Origin: Nanobdellota archaeon
GTDB taxonomy: Archaea > Nanobdellota > Nanobdellia > Woesearchaeales > GW2011-AR15
Direction: 5' to 3'
Assembly (NCBI GenBank): GCA_013335235.1
Contig: JAAXVZ010000068.1
Coordinates: 1-6,742, forward strand
DNA: 6,742 nt
Shown here: positions 1 to 6,478 of the stretch, in pieces
Layout: every line of letters begins with the position of its first letter
Numbering within the stretch: the first letter of the stretch is position 1
The notes under the pieces: model-generated
Seen by the model: only the letters and a program-made list of their open reading frames with translations
Told to the model about the DNA's origin: nothing
The model's database searches: none
Position numbers and translations under genes: made by a program

Positions 1-34
1 TTTTAGATATGTCATATGTGGATAACTTAATGCT

Positions 35-682
35 CTATCTAAAATGTGCAATGACTCTTCGAGTGGTTTGTAATTGAGGAACTTCAAAAATTTGCGCATT
101 TTGAGGATTTGCATCCAAACAGCTAAATTGACCAAAAACACTACAGGGATCGACGCATTCAATCAAATCATTCACATTTGGCAAACCATCAAAAGGTATC
201 TTGCCTAAGTAAAAATGCAGATGTACGATTCTGCCCCATTCAGAACCAGGAGATTTATATAATTTTAAGATGGGATCGCCTTTCTTCACAATTTGGCCTT
301 CTTCAACTAGTGGGATAATATGTGCATATCCTGATGCTAATCCTGCATCATTATGCTTAAGTATCATTGTGCGGTAAAAATCTCTGACTTGTTCTTCTGG
401 ATGAGCGCATGTGCTAATAGATGCTACACCATCTGCAATAGCTCTTACAACAGTCTCAGCAGGAAGTCCCAACACACACTCCCCCTGACTATTATAATAA
501 GCAGCAAAATCATATCCATTATGGATCATCTCTCCATCCCTATCCAAGTTGGGATTATAAGAATTCCAATTTATCCATTTTTCAAATCCAGGGATATCTC
601 TTTCCCTAATCGGCATCTCTACATCTAAATTTGCAGACCACTCTGATGCATTTGCAATTGATTCAAGGTTATTTGTGGCCAT
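35..682 (-). CDS. M23 (LytM/lysostaphin-type) metallopeptidase domain protein, no signal peptide
   Basis: A 215-residue protein that is essentially one M23 domain. Visible motifs: HNGYD (H54 and D58, the HxxxD zinc ligands), RAIADGVA (80-87, the usual beta-hairpin before the core), YAH (H121), VEEGQIVKKGDPI (126-138, the typical lipoyl-like turn) and HLHF (H154 and H156, the HxH motif with catalytic and zinc histidines). All expected active-site residues are present, so a Zn endopeptidase is plausible. Family members cut peptidoglycan cross-links or glycine-rich peptides. The start is fixed by an in-frame TAA at 701-703, seven codons upstream, with no other start codon between, so no signal peptide or membrane anchor is missed. 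There is no Shine-Dalgarno; the promoter placement suggests a leaderless mRNA. Five cysteines (C69, C92, C176, C180, C188) would suit an oxidising, extracytoplasmic location, which conflicts with the lack of a signal. The gene ends at TAG, and the frame stays open beyond it to the window edge. It is AT-richer than the operon: I count 9 ATT, 5 ATC and 3 ATA among 17 Ile codons. The fold call is confident; the substrate is unknown. Confidence 0.88.
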   Translation of the reverse strand: MATNNLESIANASEWSANLDVEMPIRERDIPGFEKWINWNSYNPNLDRDGEMIHNGYDFAAYYNSQGECVLGLPAETVVRAIADGVASISTCAHPEEQVRDFYRTMILKHNDAGLASGYAHIIPLVEEGQIVKKGDPILKLYKSPGSEWGRIVHLHFYLGKIPFDGLPNVNDLIECVDPCSVFGQFSCLDANPQNAQIFEVPQLQTTRRVIAHFR

Positions 683-705
683 TGCAACAGATATTATTTT
701 TTAAT

Positions 706-720
706 TTTTATATCTTTTGA
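706..720 (-). promoter_or_regulatory. Archaeal-type BRE/TATA promoter of the M23 gene (leaderless)
   Basis: Read on the minus strand, this is TCAAAAGATATAAAA: an A-rich BRE-like stretch followed by a TATA box. The box centre is about 28 bases upstream of the M23 ATG (680-682). Archaeal transcription usually starts about 25 bases downstream of the TATA centre, which puts the start within a few bases of the ATG. That matches the missing Shine-Dalgarno. A bacterial reading fits less well: TTGATC (716-721) could be a -35 element, but no good -10 lies 16-18 bases away. The region is AT-rich, so chance matches are possible. Confidence 0.5.
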
Positions 721-805
721 TCAATTACTATTAATAAGTAGTTTCTTTCCTTTCAATTGGATAAAAAGGTTATTGATTTGTAAGTATGTTGTTTCCTTGG
801 TCTCA

Positions 806-817
806 TAACCCGGGTTA
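806..817. repeat. 12-bp perfect palindrome TAACCCGGGTTA in the intergenic spacer
   Basis: TAACCCGGGTTA is its own reverse complement. It lies in the roughly 150-base spacer between the M23 start and the TGA (834-836) of the extended GT4 frame, and it is a GC-rich island in AT-rich DNA. It could be a binding site for a dimeric regulator. It has no loop and no following T-tract, so it is a poor intrinsic terminator. No second copy is apparent in the window. The role is unknown. Confidence 0.35.
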
Positions 818-833
818 CACAACTAACTATCAA

Positions 834-881
834 TCACAGCAGCTGCGCTATCTCTTTTTTGAACCGCTCTTCTGAGAATTC
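834..881 (-). other. In-frame continuation of the GT4 gene beyond its TAG codon
   Basis: Directly after the TAG at 882-884, the same frame reads EFSEERFKKEIAQLL and then TGA (834-836). This is a textbook C-terminal helix of GT4 enzymes: their proteins commonly end with an Ala, a basic or polar residue, then EFS.ERF.KEI..LL. The TAG sits where Lys, Gln or Glu would be expected (AAG, CAG and GAG are each one base from TAG). The ancestral protein would therefore be 351 residues long. Whether the 15 residues are still translated depends on whether TAG is read through, suppressed, reassigned or a sequencing error; the sequence cannot decide this. Confidence 0.8.
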
Positions 882-1889
882 CTATGCCCTTTTTACAATA
901 GCAGGGTTTGCCCTGTAGCCTGAGATTATCTTCTCAGTTATCGCGCCAAGCTCCTCAGGCGTCTCCCACAGGAAGCCTGCCTTCCCTATTATCTCCGGCT
1001 GAGCACCGAGGTGTATCACAACAGGTATGCAGCCTGCAGCCATAGCTTCTACAGTTGTCATGCCGAAGCTCTCGTGCTCTTCCTCACCTTTCTCTCCGTA
1101 TCCTCTGGCGTGCCAGTAGATCTTTGCTTTCTGCAAGATTTTAATCACCTCGGGATGAGGCACGTTTAGCATGAACTCGATATCCAGGCCTTTGGCTTTT
1201 TCCTTCAGCATAGAAAGATACTCTTTTTTGTAAAGCGCCTCGTCCCTGAACGCTCCGACCAATACCAGCTTCCATCCTTTTGCGCCCATCTGCCTGAAAG
1301 CATCGATCATCACTTCGTGCTTCTTCTCATATGTGAAACGGCCAATAGAAACAATCAGGTCATCCTTTTTCCCGGGTTTTATCCTTGAAGTCGCAACAGG
1401 AGGATAGATTATATCTGCGGAAACACCATATCTCTTGAGAGCGTCCTGGGTGAACCTGCTGTTGCAGACGATCTTGTCATACTTGAAAGCGCTCTCCGGC
1501 TGGATGACAAGGTGCTTCATCAAAGGCCTGGTCAAAGGCTTATTTTTCTGGAACTGTGGGAAATGGACATAGCAGAAAGTCTTTGCTTTAAGCTTCCTGT
1601 CAAACCATCCGTTTGTGCATGTGTCTATGACCAGGTCATATTTTTCCAGCAGGGGATATGATGCGCGAAGCAAGATGCTGGACTGGGCGCTGTGAGGCCC
1701 GAGGACTGTCTTCAGCCTGACCAGATTGGCCTTCCTGAGATTGACATCAAAAAATCCCTCAAGCTCTTCCTTTTTCACATCGTCTTTTGTCAGTATATCC
1801 ACTTCGCCTACTATCTCTGCAATCTTTGCGCAAAGCGCCTCCCCTCCTCCAAAAAGTCCTAGGTTCGGATGATAGATCGCTTTTTTCAT
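882..1889 (-). CDS. GT4 family glycosyltransferase, ALG11-like; C-terminus cut by an in-frame TAG
   Basis: A 335-residue GT-B enzyme with two Rossmann domains. The N-terminal acceptor domain has the glycine-rich GGGE loop (14-17) and YVHFP (107-111), reminiscent of the YxHYP segment of ALG11-type mannosyltransferases. The linker region has CNSRFT (142-147) and YPPV (162-165). The donor domain has SIGRFTYEKKHE (181-192) and the EX7E motif E273-SFGMTTV-E281, followed by AMAAGCIPV and GAQPEII, which hold the nucleotide-sugar. It is probably cytoplasmic and membrane-associated, adding a sugar (perhaps mannose) from GDP- or UDP-sugar to a lipid-linked glycan. The ATG shares an ATGA overlap with the TGA of the upstream membrane protein gene, and GAGG lies 8 bases ahead of the start, so translation is probably coupled. 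The frame ends at a TAG that looks premature, since 15 more family-like codons follow in frame (see 834-881). All catalytic motifs lie upstream of it, so the short form may still be active. It is the last gene of the operon. GT4 membership is certain; the sugar and linkage are not. Confidence 0.93.
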   Translation of the reverse strand: MKKAIYHPNLGLFGGGEALCAKIAEIVGEVDILTKDDVKKEELEGFFDVNLRKANLVRLKTVLGPHSAQSSILLRASYPLLEKYDLVIDTCTNGWFDRKLKAKTFCYVHFPQFQKNKPLTRPLMKHLVIQPESAFKYDKIVCNSRFTQDALKRYGVSADIIYPPVATSRIKPGKKDDLIVSIGRFTYEKKHEVMIDAFRQMGAKGWKLVLVGAFRDEALYKKEYLSMLKEKAKGLDIEFMLNVPHPEVIKILQKAKIYWHARGYGEKGEEEHESFGMTTVEAMAAGCIPVVIHLGAQPEIIGKAGFLWETPEELGAITEKIISGYRANPAIVKRA

Positions 1890-3334
1890 CTGCCGTGCCT
1901 CTTAGAAGTGCTAGAAGTGACATTCTCTCTAGCATCTCTAACAAGGAAATATATGCCTAGAGCCATCATGCATGCCGCAGCAATATTGACAATGAGCAGG
2001 ATCCAGCCAGGGACACCTGCCAAGACAGACAGGTATTTCGATATGTGGCTTGATGGGCCTTCTGTGAATAATTTAGGCAGGTAGACCTCGAATATAGGAT
2101 TCTTGTATGAGTCAGACACCATAGGGTAGAGCACGCCTATCCAGTTTATGAATATAGATACTGCGCACAGTCCGTAAAGAACTCTCCTATCTATCTTATC
2201 AGCATGGACTGCTGCCGGATAGAATAGCAAGGAAAGGGCAGGTATAAGGAACCTCGGGCCAAAGCTCCATGCCCCATTCCATCCCTTGAACGCTGCGAAG
2301 AAAAGCAGTGTTCCAAAAAATATGACGCTGATTGAAGTGGCTTCAGGCCTCTTTAGCCTGAAGAGGCCGATCAATCCTATAAGGAGGAGGGGTGTGTAGA
2401 AGAACACTCCACGAAACTGGCTGAACGAAAGGCCCCACAATGCGGCCATGCTGGGAAAAGTTATCCCCGCAAACCCTCCCTCATGATAGCTTGTCATCAC
2501 ACTGCCAAAGGAATGCTGATGCGGAAAAGACAGCGGGTCTGAGAACATCAGGAAATTAAAGAATAATAGCAGAAGGACAGGCATTGCTGCAGCCCCTCCA
2601 AAAAATATAAGCTCTTTTATCTTAAGCTTCTGCAGCGCGTATATCCCAAGGCCAAGAGCGACAAATGGCAAGGCGAAGTTGAAGAAGAGTATCAGCCCTG
2701 TAGAGAGCCCTGCCAGGATATGGTTAGGGGAATCTGTATAAAGCAGATAGAAAGCGAGGACAGCGAAGAACGCTGTGGCCACATGCGCATGGTGCACTGT
2801 GGAATAGAAGAAGACAGGGGTCCCAAGGACAGACACCAGGGCAAGGAATGTCCTTATCTTCTCATCTCCTGTCACCCTGCCGATGAGCCTGTACATCAAT
2901 ATGCCAAATAACCCTGCTAATATCGGGCCTGTGAATATCATGATGAAAAAAGAGGAGAGCATGAACTGGGCAAGATTTATCTTGAGGAAAGGATCATCTG
3001 CTGCAAACCTTCCATTCCCTATATAATTCTCCCTGACTTTGGAATTTATGCTCTCTTCAAGTCTTGCTGGCATGAAGACATACAAGGCCTTGAATACAAG
3101 ATACGGAGGGATAGATAAAAGCGAAAGCCCTGGCGCTGCAAGGCTGTAATAATGGCCATCATAAAATGCTTTATCATCTGTATTTGTATGGAAGGTATCT
3201 ATCGCAAGCCTGCCTTCATCGACAATCGCATGGGTCATGTCAAGATAGCGGTAAGACATGTCTCCCCCGCCTTTGTCCATATAGAACAAAGTCACCAGCG
3301 CGATAAGCAGGAAGAGCTTCAGTTCCTTGTGCAT
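1886..3334 (-). CDS. Multi-pass PMT/GT39-like (GT-C fold) glycosyltransferase
   Basis: A 482-residue protein with a hydrophobic segment at residues 5-19, an acidic external loop, and many further hydrophobic spans (about 64-88, 121-151, 161-180, 185-200, 207-233, 241-264, 307-326, 336-350, 360-376, 387-405, 442-465), ending in a short basic tail. The first loop holds D20 and D25, and IVDEG (37-41) follows. GT-C enzymes place their catalytic acidic residue in this loop. Other family-style segments are YDGHYYSLAAPGLSLL (58-73), FRGVFFYTPLLL (307-318) and WSFGPRFLIPAL (356-367). The likely role is transfer of a sugar from a polyprenyl-phosphate donor to a glycan, lipid or protein on the outer face of the membrane. 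The start overlaps the end of the upstream GT4 gene by 16 bases and has GAGGGG five bases ahead. Near the 3' end AGAAGTG occurs twice within 15 bases, giving the Ser/Thr-rich tail. The GT-C membrane class is clear; the acceptor and sugar are not. Confidence 0.82.
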   Translation of the reverse strand: MHKELKLFLLIALVTLFYMDKGGGDMSYRYLDMTHAIVDEGRLAIDTFHTNTDDKAFYDGHYYSLAAPGLSLLSIPPYLVFKALYVFMPARLEESINSKVRENYIGNGRFAADDPFLKINLAQFMLSSFFIMIFTGPILAGLFGILMYRLIGRVTGDEKIRTFLALVSVLGTPVFFYSTVHHAHVATAFFAVLAFYLLYTDSPNHILAGLSTGLILFFNFALPFVALGLGIYALQKLKIKELIFFGGAAAMPVLLLLFFNFLMFSDPLSFPHQHSFGSVMTSYHEGGFAGITFPSMAALWGLSFSQFRGVFFYTPLLLIGLIGLFRLKRPEATSISVIFFGTLLFFAAFKGWNGAWSFGPRFLIPALSLLFYPAAVHADKIDRRVLYGLCAVSIFINWIGVLYPMVSDSYKNPIFEVYLPKLFTEGPSSHISKYLSVLAGVPGWILLIVNIAAACMMALGIYFLVRDARENVTSSTSKRHGR

Positions 3335-4428
3335 AATATCCCCTCTAGTTTTTTCGCTGACTTATCCCATGCATATCTCGATGTTATATACTTCCTCCCA
3401 AGGGCCCCGAGCCTCTTCCTTTTCTTTTCGTCATCGCACAGTTCCTTTATCCTTGACGCAAGCATATGGAAATCCCTTTCTGCAAAATATTCTACTTTGT
3501 CTTCATATATCTCCTTGAAGATAGGTATGTCGCTGCAGATGCACGGCCTCTCGCAGTAGAGAGCCTCTGCCGGAGGCATCCCAAAACCCTCGAAGGAAGA
3601 GGGAAAAACCATGAACAAGGATCTCCTTATCTCTTTCCATTTCTCAGGGTCAGAGATATCGCCTTTGAATTCGCATTCGACACCAAGCTTCTCTGCCATT
3701 GCCCTGAGCCTCTCTTCTTCTTCCCCTGTCCCGACCAGGACGATCTTCGGCTTCTGTGACAGCAGCGAGACTGCCTCAAGGATGTCTCCGACATTCTTGT
3801 ATTCATTCAGCCTTCCGACATATATTATCTGGTTTGACTGCTCTGCTGTTGGAAGGTCGAATGTGTCAATCCCGGGATATACTTCCTCTTCTACCTTCAT
3901 TCCTATCCATTCTTCGCATTTCTTCTTAGATAGCCTGGATATAGGGATAAGCAGGTCTGTCTTCTTATAAGAGTCGAATGTCCTATCCCATGACCTCTTG
4001 AACCGGCCCTGGTTCTCTTTCCTGAACCTGTCCTTGAGCTGCTCCTCCATCCAGACAGGTGTCTCGAAAACAAAGCTTGCGCTCTTTGCGCCATATTTTT
4101 TCGCAAGGGATTCTGCCTTGATAGCAGGCTTCCGCAAGTAGCCTATCACAAAATCCTGCTTCTCTTTCTTGAGGAAAGGCTCAATCACGGCCCTTGTATA
4201 GATGGTCTCCCAGAGCTCGTTTACCCTGCTTATGCCCTTGAAAATCTTAGGAAGCTCATTCCTTATGAAAAGCTTGGGCTTTGCCGAATATGTGGCAAGG
4301 AACGAATTATAGTTTGCAGCAAATATTGTCACCTGGTGCGATTCTGCCAGCTTCTCTGCCAGCTTGAAGACATAGTAATCTCCGCCGCCAGTGACCTTGG
4401 CATTGTCTATTAGAAAACAGAGCTTCAT
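3319..4428 (-). CDS. GT4 family glycosyltransferase
   Basis: A GT-B retaining glycosyltransferase of 369 residues from the start chosen here. In numbering from the longer alternative start (ATG at 4434, 371 residues): the N-terminal loop TGGGD (15-19) precedes an acceptor-domain helix. IYVGRLNEYKNV (204-215) opens the donor domain, VGTGEEEERL (234-243) follows, and the EX7E motif is E282-GFGMPPA-E290, then the family-style CSDIPIFKEI (300-309). It would transfer a sugar from a nucleotide-sugar to a lipid-linked glycan at the cytoplasmic face. I prefer the ATG at 4428 because a GGAG site (4436-4439) is 7 bases from it but only 1 base from the ATG at 4434; the shorter form also begins with a typical beta-strand MKLCFLIDNA. 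From 4428 the gap to the ATP-grasp stop is 2 bases. The 3' end overlaps the next gene by 16 bases. The resemblance to the other GT4 gene of the operon is confined to the family motifs, so these look like distinct enzymes rather than a recent duplicate. The sugar is unknown. Confidence 0.93.
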   Translation of the reverse strand: MKLCFLIDNAKVTGGGDYYVFKLAEKLAESHQVTIFAANYNSFLATYSAKPKLFIRNELPKIFKGISRVNELWETIYTRAVIEPFLKKEKQDFVIGYLRKPAIKAESLAKKYGAKSASFVFETPVWMEEQLKDRFRKENQGRFKRSWDRTFDSYKKTDLLIPISRLSKKKCEEWIGMKVEEEVYPGIDTFDLPTAEQSNQIIYVGRLNEYKNVGDILEAVSLLSQKPKIVLVGTGEEEERLRAMAEKLGVECEFKGDISDPEKWKEIRRSLFMVFPSSFEGFGMPPAEALYCERPCICSDIPIFKEIYEDKVEYFAERDFHMLASRIKELCDDEKKRKRLGALGRKYITSRYAWDKSAKKLEGILCTRN

Positions 4429-4430
4429 GT

Positions 4431-5630
4431 TCATTCTCCGGTTATGTTCTCTTTGATGTATCTTATGGGATGCTTGATCTTGTTCCTGAGGACCATGACA
4501 AGCTCGACAAGGCTGGGCTTTATGTCTGATGCGCTAAAGATTGCAAGCTGTTTTTTCCCAAGATATGATTTGAGAAGATATCTTAGAAAGCTGATCTTAT
4601 CTCTTGAATGGAGAAAATTCCCCGGCAGATAGAGTATGTCTGCCAGCATCCTCAGGTATACTGTGTCTCCGACAACAACTTCGTCCCTGAAGGTCTTGCC
4701 GCTGAACATCTCATACCAGAGTTCCGGGATGTTGATGCCATTTGCGACAGCGAGCTGCATGACCCCTGTTATCCTGGGATTCATGTCATTGACCTTGTAT
4801 CTTCTGTCCCTCTTGTCATAGATGCACTCCATTGAAAAAGGGCCAAGATATCCGCTTTTGATAAGGAGCTTTTTCGCCTGCGGTATGAGGTCCATGTTTT
4901 TTATAGGGGTTGTGCATATCCCTATCCCGAGCTTCGGCGGCTCCTGCCTGAGCTTTTTTCCGACGATCAGCCTTATGCCATCCCTGGAGCATATGCCAAC
5001 AGTATTGAACATATTCTCCTTGGCGCCAGGGACATATTCCTGTATCATAGGCCACTCTACATCAGGGCACACCTTCTTTATCATGGCAGAGTCATATGCA
5101 AGCGCATCCTTCCTGTATTTGGACACTAGCTCTTCAGGAGAGAAGACCACCTGGCCTTTTTTCTCTATAACTATGCCAACAGTTGTCCTATGTTTTATCA
5201 GGCAGGGATAGTTGACTTTTCTTGAGATATCCTTGACATCTGAATAAGACACAGGGAAATAGGTCTTGGGAGTGCCTATGTCATTCTCCCTGCAAAATGC
5301 ATCCAGCTTATCCTTGAAAAGGCAGATATTCACTGTCTTCTCTGAAGGCAGGATGGTCTTGGCCTTCATCTGCTTTCTCCTGGATGATGCATACCACACA
5401 GCGACATCTGATGCAGGGAAGAAATACCCTTGCTGTTTTACGAGCCAATCTGAATATTGTTTGGAATCTGAAAAAGAGGGGCATTCCAGGTATTTTGCGA
5501 ATCTTGAATAGCAGGCGATCTTGAACCTCTTGCTGTCTGCGACAAAGACCTCATGCCCTTTTTTCCCAAGTATCCTTGCCGATGCAAGGGTAGAGGGATA
5601 ATCTGCATTAGAGATGATTATCCTGCTCAT
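4431..5630 (-). CDS. ATP-grasp carboxylate-amine ligase-like protein
   Basis: A 399-residue protein of the ATP-grasp superfamily, nearest in style to the carbamoyl-phosphate-synthase-like/PylC-like ligases. The N-terminal pre-ATP-grasp Rossmann-like domain starts RIIISNADYPSTLASARILG (3-22). The central domain has the ATP-binding lysine segment PCLIKHR (K146) and QEYVPG (197-202). The catalytic end has SMECIYD (E268) and NDMNPRITG (281-289), where E268, D282 and N284 match the usual Mg ligands; the common Glu of the EiNPR motif is Asp here. Family members join a carboxylate to an amine through an acyl-phosphate made with ATP. In this operon an attractive inference is amidation of a uronic acid, or attachment of an amino acid to a glycan or its precursor, but the substrate cannot be read from the sequence. 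The C-terminal 80 or so residues, after the core motifs, are basic and unassigned. The ATG overlaps the upstream TGA (ATGA) and GGGAG lies 9 bases ahead. It lacks membrane segments, so it is probably cytoplasmic. Confidence 0.85.
   Translation of the reverse strand: MSRIIISNADYPSTLASARILGKKGHEVFVADSKRFKIACYSRFAKYLECPSFSDSKQYSDWLVKQQGYFFPASDVAVWYASSRRKQMKAKTILPSEKTVNICLFKDKLDAFCRENDIGTPKTYFPVSYSDVKDISRKVNYPCLIKHRTTVGIVIEKKGQVVFSPEELVSKYRKDALAYDSAMIKKVCPDVEWPMIQEYVPGAKENMFNTVGICSRDGIRLIVGKKLRQEPPKLGIGICTTPIKNMDLIPQAKKLLIKSGYLGPFSMECIYDKRDRRYKVNDMNPRITGVMQLAVANGINIPELWYEMFSGKTFRDEVVVGDTVYLRMLADILYLPGNFLHSRDKISFLRYLLKSYLGKKQLAIFSASDIKPSLVELVMVLRNKIKHPIRYIKENITGE
4436..4439 (-). promoter_or_regulatory. 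Ribosome binding site deciding the GT4 start
   Basis: GGAG on the minus strand lies inside the last codons of the ATP-grasp gene. It is 7 bases from the ATG at 4428 and 1 base from the ATG at 4434. Normal Shine-Dalgarno spacing favours 4428. The site also supports coupled translation of the two genes. Confidence 0.6.
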
Positions 5631-6412
5631 TGCACTGCTCTCCCTTTCCTGAGGTCATGCACGCTGATCAGCGAGTTCTCGTATATCCTGTTCATCGCAG
5701 GCTCCATGGACTGATAGAATGCCGGCTCTTCCAGCTCCTTATCATGTATGTAATAATATTCTTTGTAGTCATTCACTATCCTTCTGCTGATCTTATCCCT
5801 GAAATCCCTCTGGAACAGGTTCACAGTATGGCGGCCATGATAATACTCCCCGCCAAAAATCCAGTCAGGGAGCCTCCAGAACCCTGTAAGCTTCTCTCCG
5901 CTCTTCAGCGTCTCGAAAGCATGGGAGAAATTGACAGCTTCTGTCTGCAGATAGCTCTTGTTCACATAGTAATAGATGTTATGGCTGCCACCGGGGACTC
6001 CGCTTGCTGCGAATATCGTCACTCCTGCGACAAGCTCACCCGTCGTCACAGTAGAGCAATTGCAGTCAAGTTCCCTAATATAATCTCCTGCAGAATAATA
6101 CTGGTCCCTTGCCGGAAGGACAGACGGCTTCTGCAGGATCACCTCCCTATATTGAGGCACAAAGGCTGCTGCTACGCATATCAGTAGCAATAATGACATA
6201 AGAGAGACCATTAGAACCTTATTCACCCTTTCCCTGAAGAAGAGATAAGCATGGAATAGGCCATAGGCAGCAAGAAGGCTCATGATCGGCGTTATGAACA
6301 GTTTCACGTAGTTCTTGTCGACAAGGATGTTGACGAACGCCAGGGTTATGAATATAAGGAAAACATCAGAAGGCTCTTTGTCAGCCTTCAGGAATATCAG
6401 CACTATGCCCAC
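5627..6412 (-). CDS. PMT/GT39-like membrane protein, C-terminal half only (N-terminus missing)
   Basis: From a GTG at 6412 this reads 261 residues: membrane segments at about 1-9 (cut), 16-31, 37-58 and 65-86, then a roughly 175-residue soluble domain. The layout is that of the C-terminal half of a PMT/GT39-like GT-C glycosyltransferase. DKNYVKLFITPIMSLLAAYGL (32-52) matches the position of the usual D..RY..P..P..ALLAAYGL helix. QYYSAGDYIREL (104-115) opens the external domain, as in the Y...A.YIRE segments of these enzymes. The GTG is a poor start: it has no clear Shine-Dalgarno, it cuts a membrane helix in two, and the frame stays open and hydrophobic upstream (FVINYTTSVTIFSGFAI) until a TAA at 6479-6481. 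No catalytic N-terminal loop is present. The gene therefore looks broken, by deletion, recombination or misassembly at about 6479. Its TGA overlaps the ATP-grasp ATG. I count 10 ATA among 18 Ile codons, as expected for the core operon. As it stands the product is probably not a working transferase. Confidence 0.7.
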   Translation of the reverse strand: MGIVLIFLKADKEPSDVFLIFITLAFVNILVDKNYVKLFITPIMSLLAAYGLFHAYLFFRERVNKVLMVSLMSLLLLICVAAAFVPQYREVILQKPSVLPARDQYYSAGDYIRELDCNCSTVTTGELVAGVTIFAASGVPGGSHNIYYYVNKSYLQTEAVNFSHAFETLKSGEKLTGFWRLPDWIFGGEYYHGRHTVNLFQRDFRDKISRRIVNDYKEYYYIHDKELEEPAFYQSMEPAMNRIYENSLISVHDLRKGRAVQ

Positions 6413-6478
6413 TATGGCAAACCCTGAGAAGATAGTGACAGACGTTGTATAATTTATGACAAAATTAAGGAAGTGTGA

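Noticed and set aside
353..628. Open plus-strand frame of 91 codons opposite the M23 gene
   Set aside because: It is antisense to a gene with clear M23 motifs, shows no family-like motif of its own, and is a shadow of that gene.
760..771. Short T-tract (ACCTTTTTATCC on the minus strand) as an operon terminator
   Set aside because: Only five consecutive T with no hairpin. Archaeal U-tract termination is possible, but the signal is too weak in AT-rich DNA.
797..820. tRNA-like string TGGTCTCATAACCCGGGTT, resembling a tRNA-Met anticodon loop (CTCATAA), possibly an attachment-site remnant
   Set aside because: No 5-bp anticodon stem forms around it, and no acceptor, D or T arm is present on either side.
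876..881. GAATTC (EcoRI site) directly after the in-frame TAG, suggesting a cloning junction
   Set aside because: The bases encode the expected Glu-Phe of the GT4 tail and both sides fit the same protein, so the site is most simply a coincidence.
1901..1920. AGAAGTG repeated within 15 bases on the plus strand
   Set aside because: It encodes the low-complexity Ser/Thr tail of the PMT-like protein and has only two units, so there is no sign of a mobile or regulatory repeat.
3152..3970. Several overlapping plus-strand open frames (3152-3559, 3466-3759, 3611-3970)
   Set aside because: They lie opposite two well-recognised coding regions (PMT-like and GT4) and overlap each other; their Ser/Phe/Leu-rich composition is typical of antisense frames.
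5630..6187. 185-codon plus-strand frame opposite the truncated membrane protein
   Set aside because: Long, but its translation is Cys/His/Ile-rich without domain features, while the minus-strand reading shows membrane helices and a GT-C-like tail and is coupled to its neighbour.
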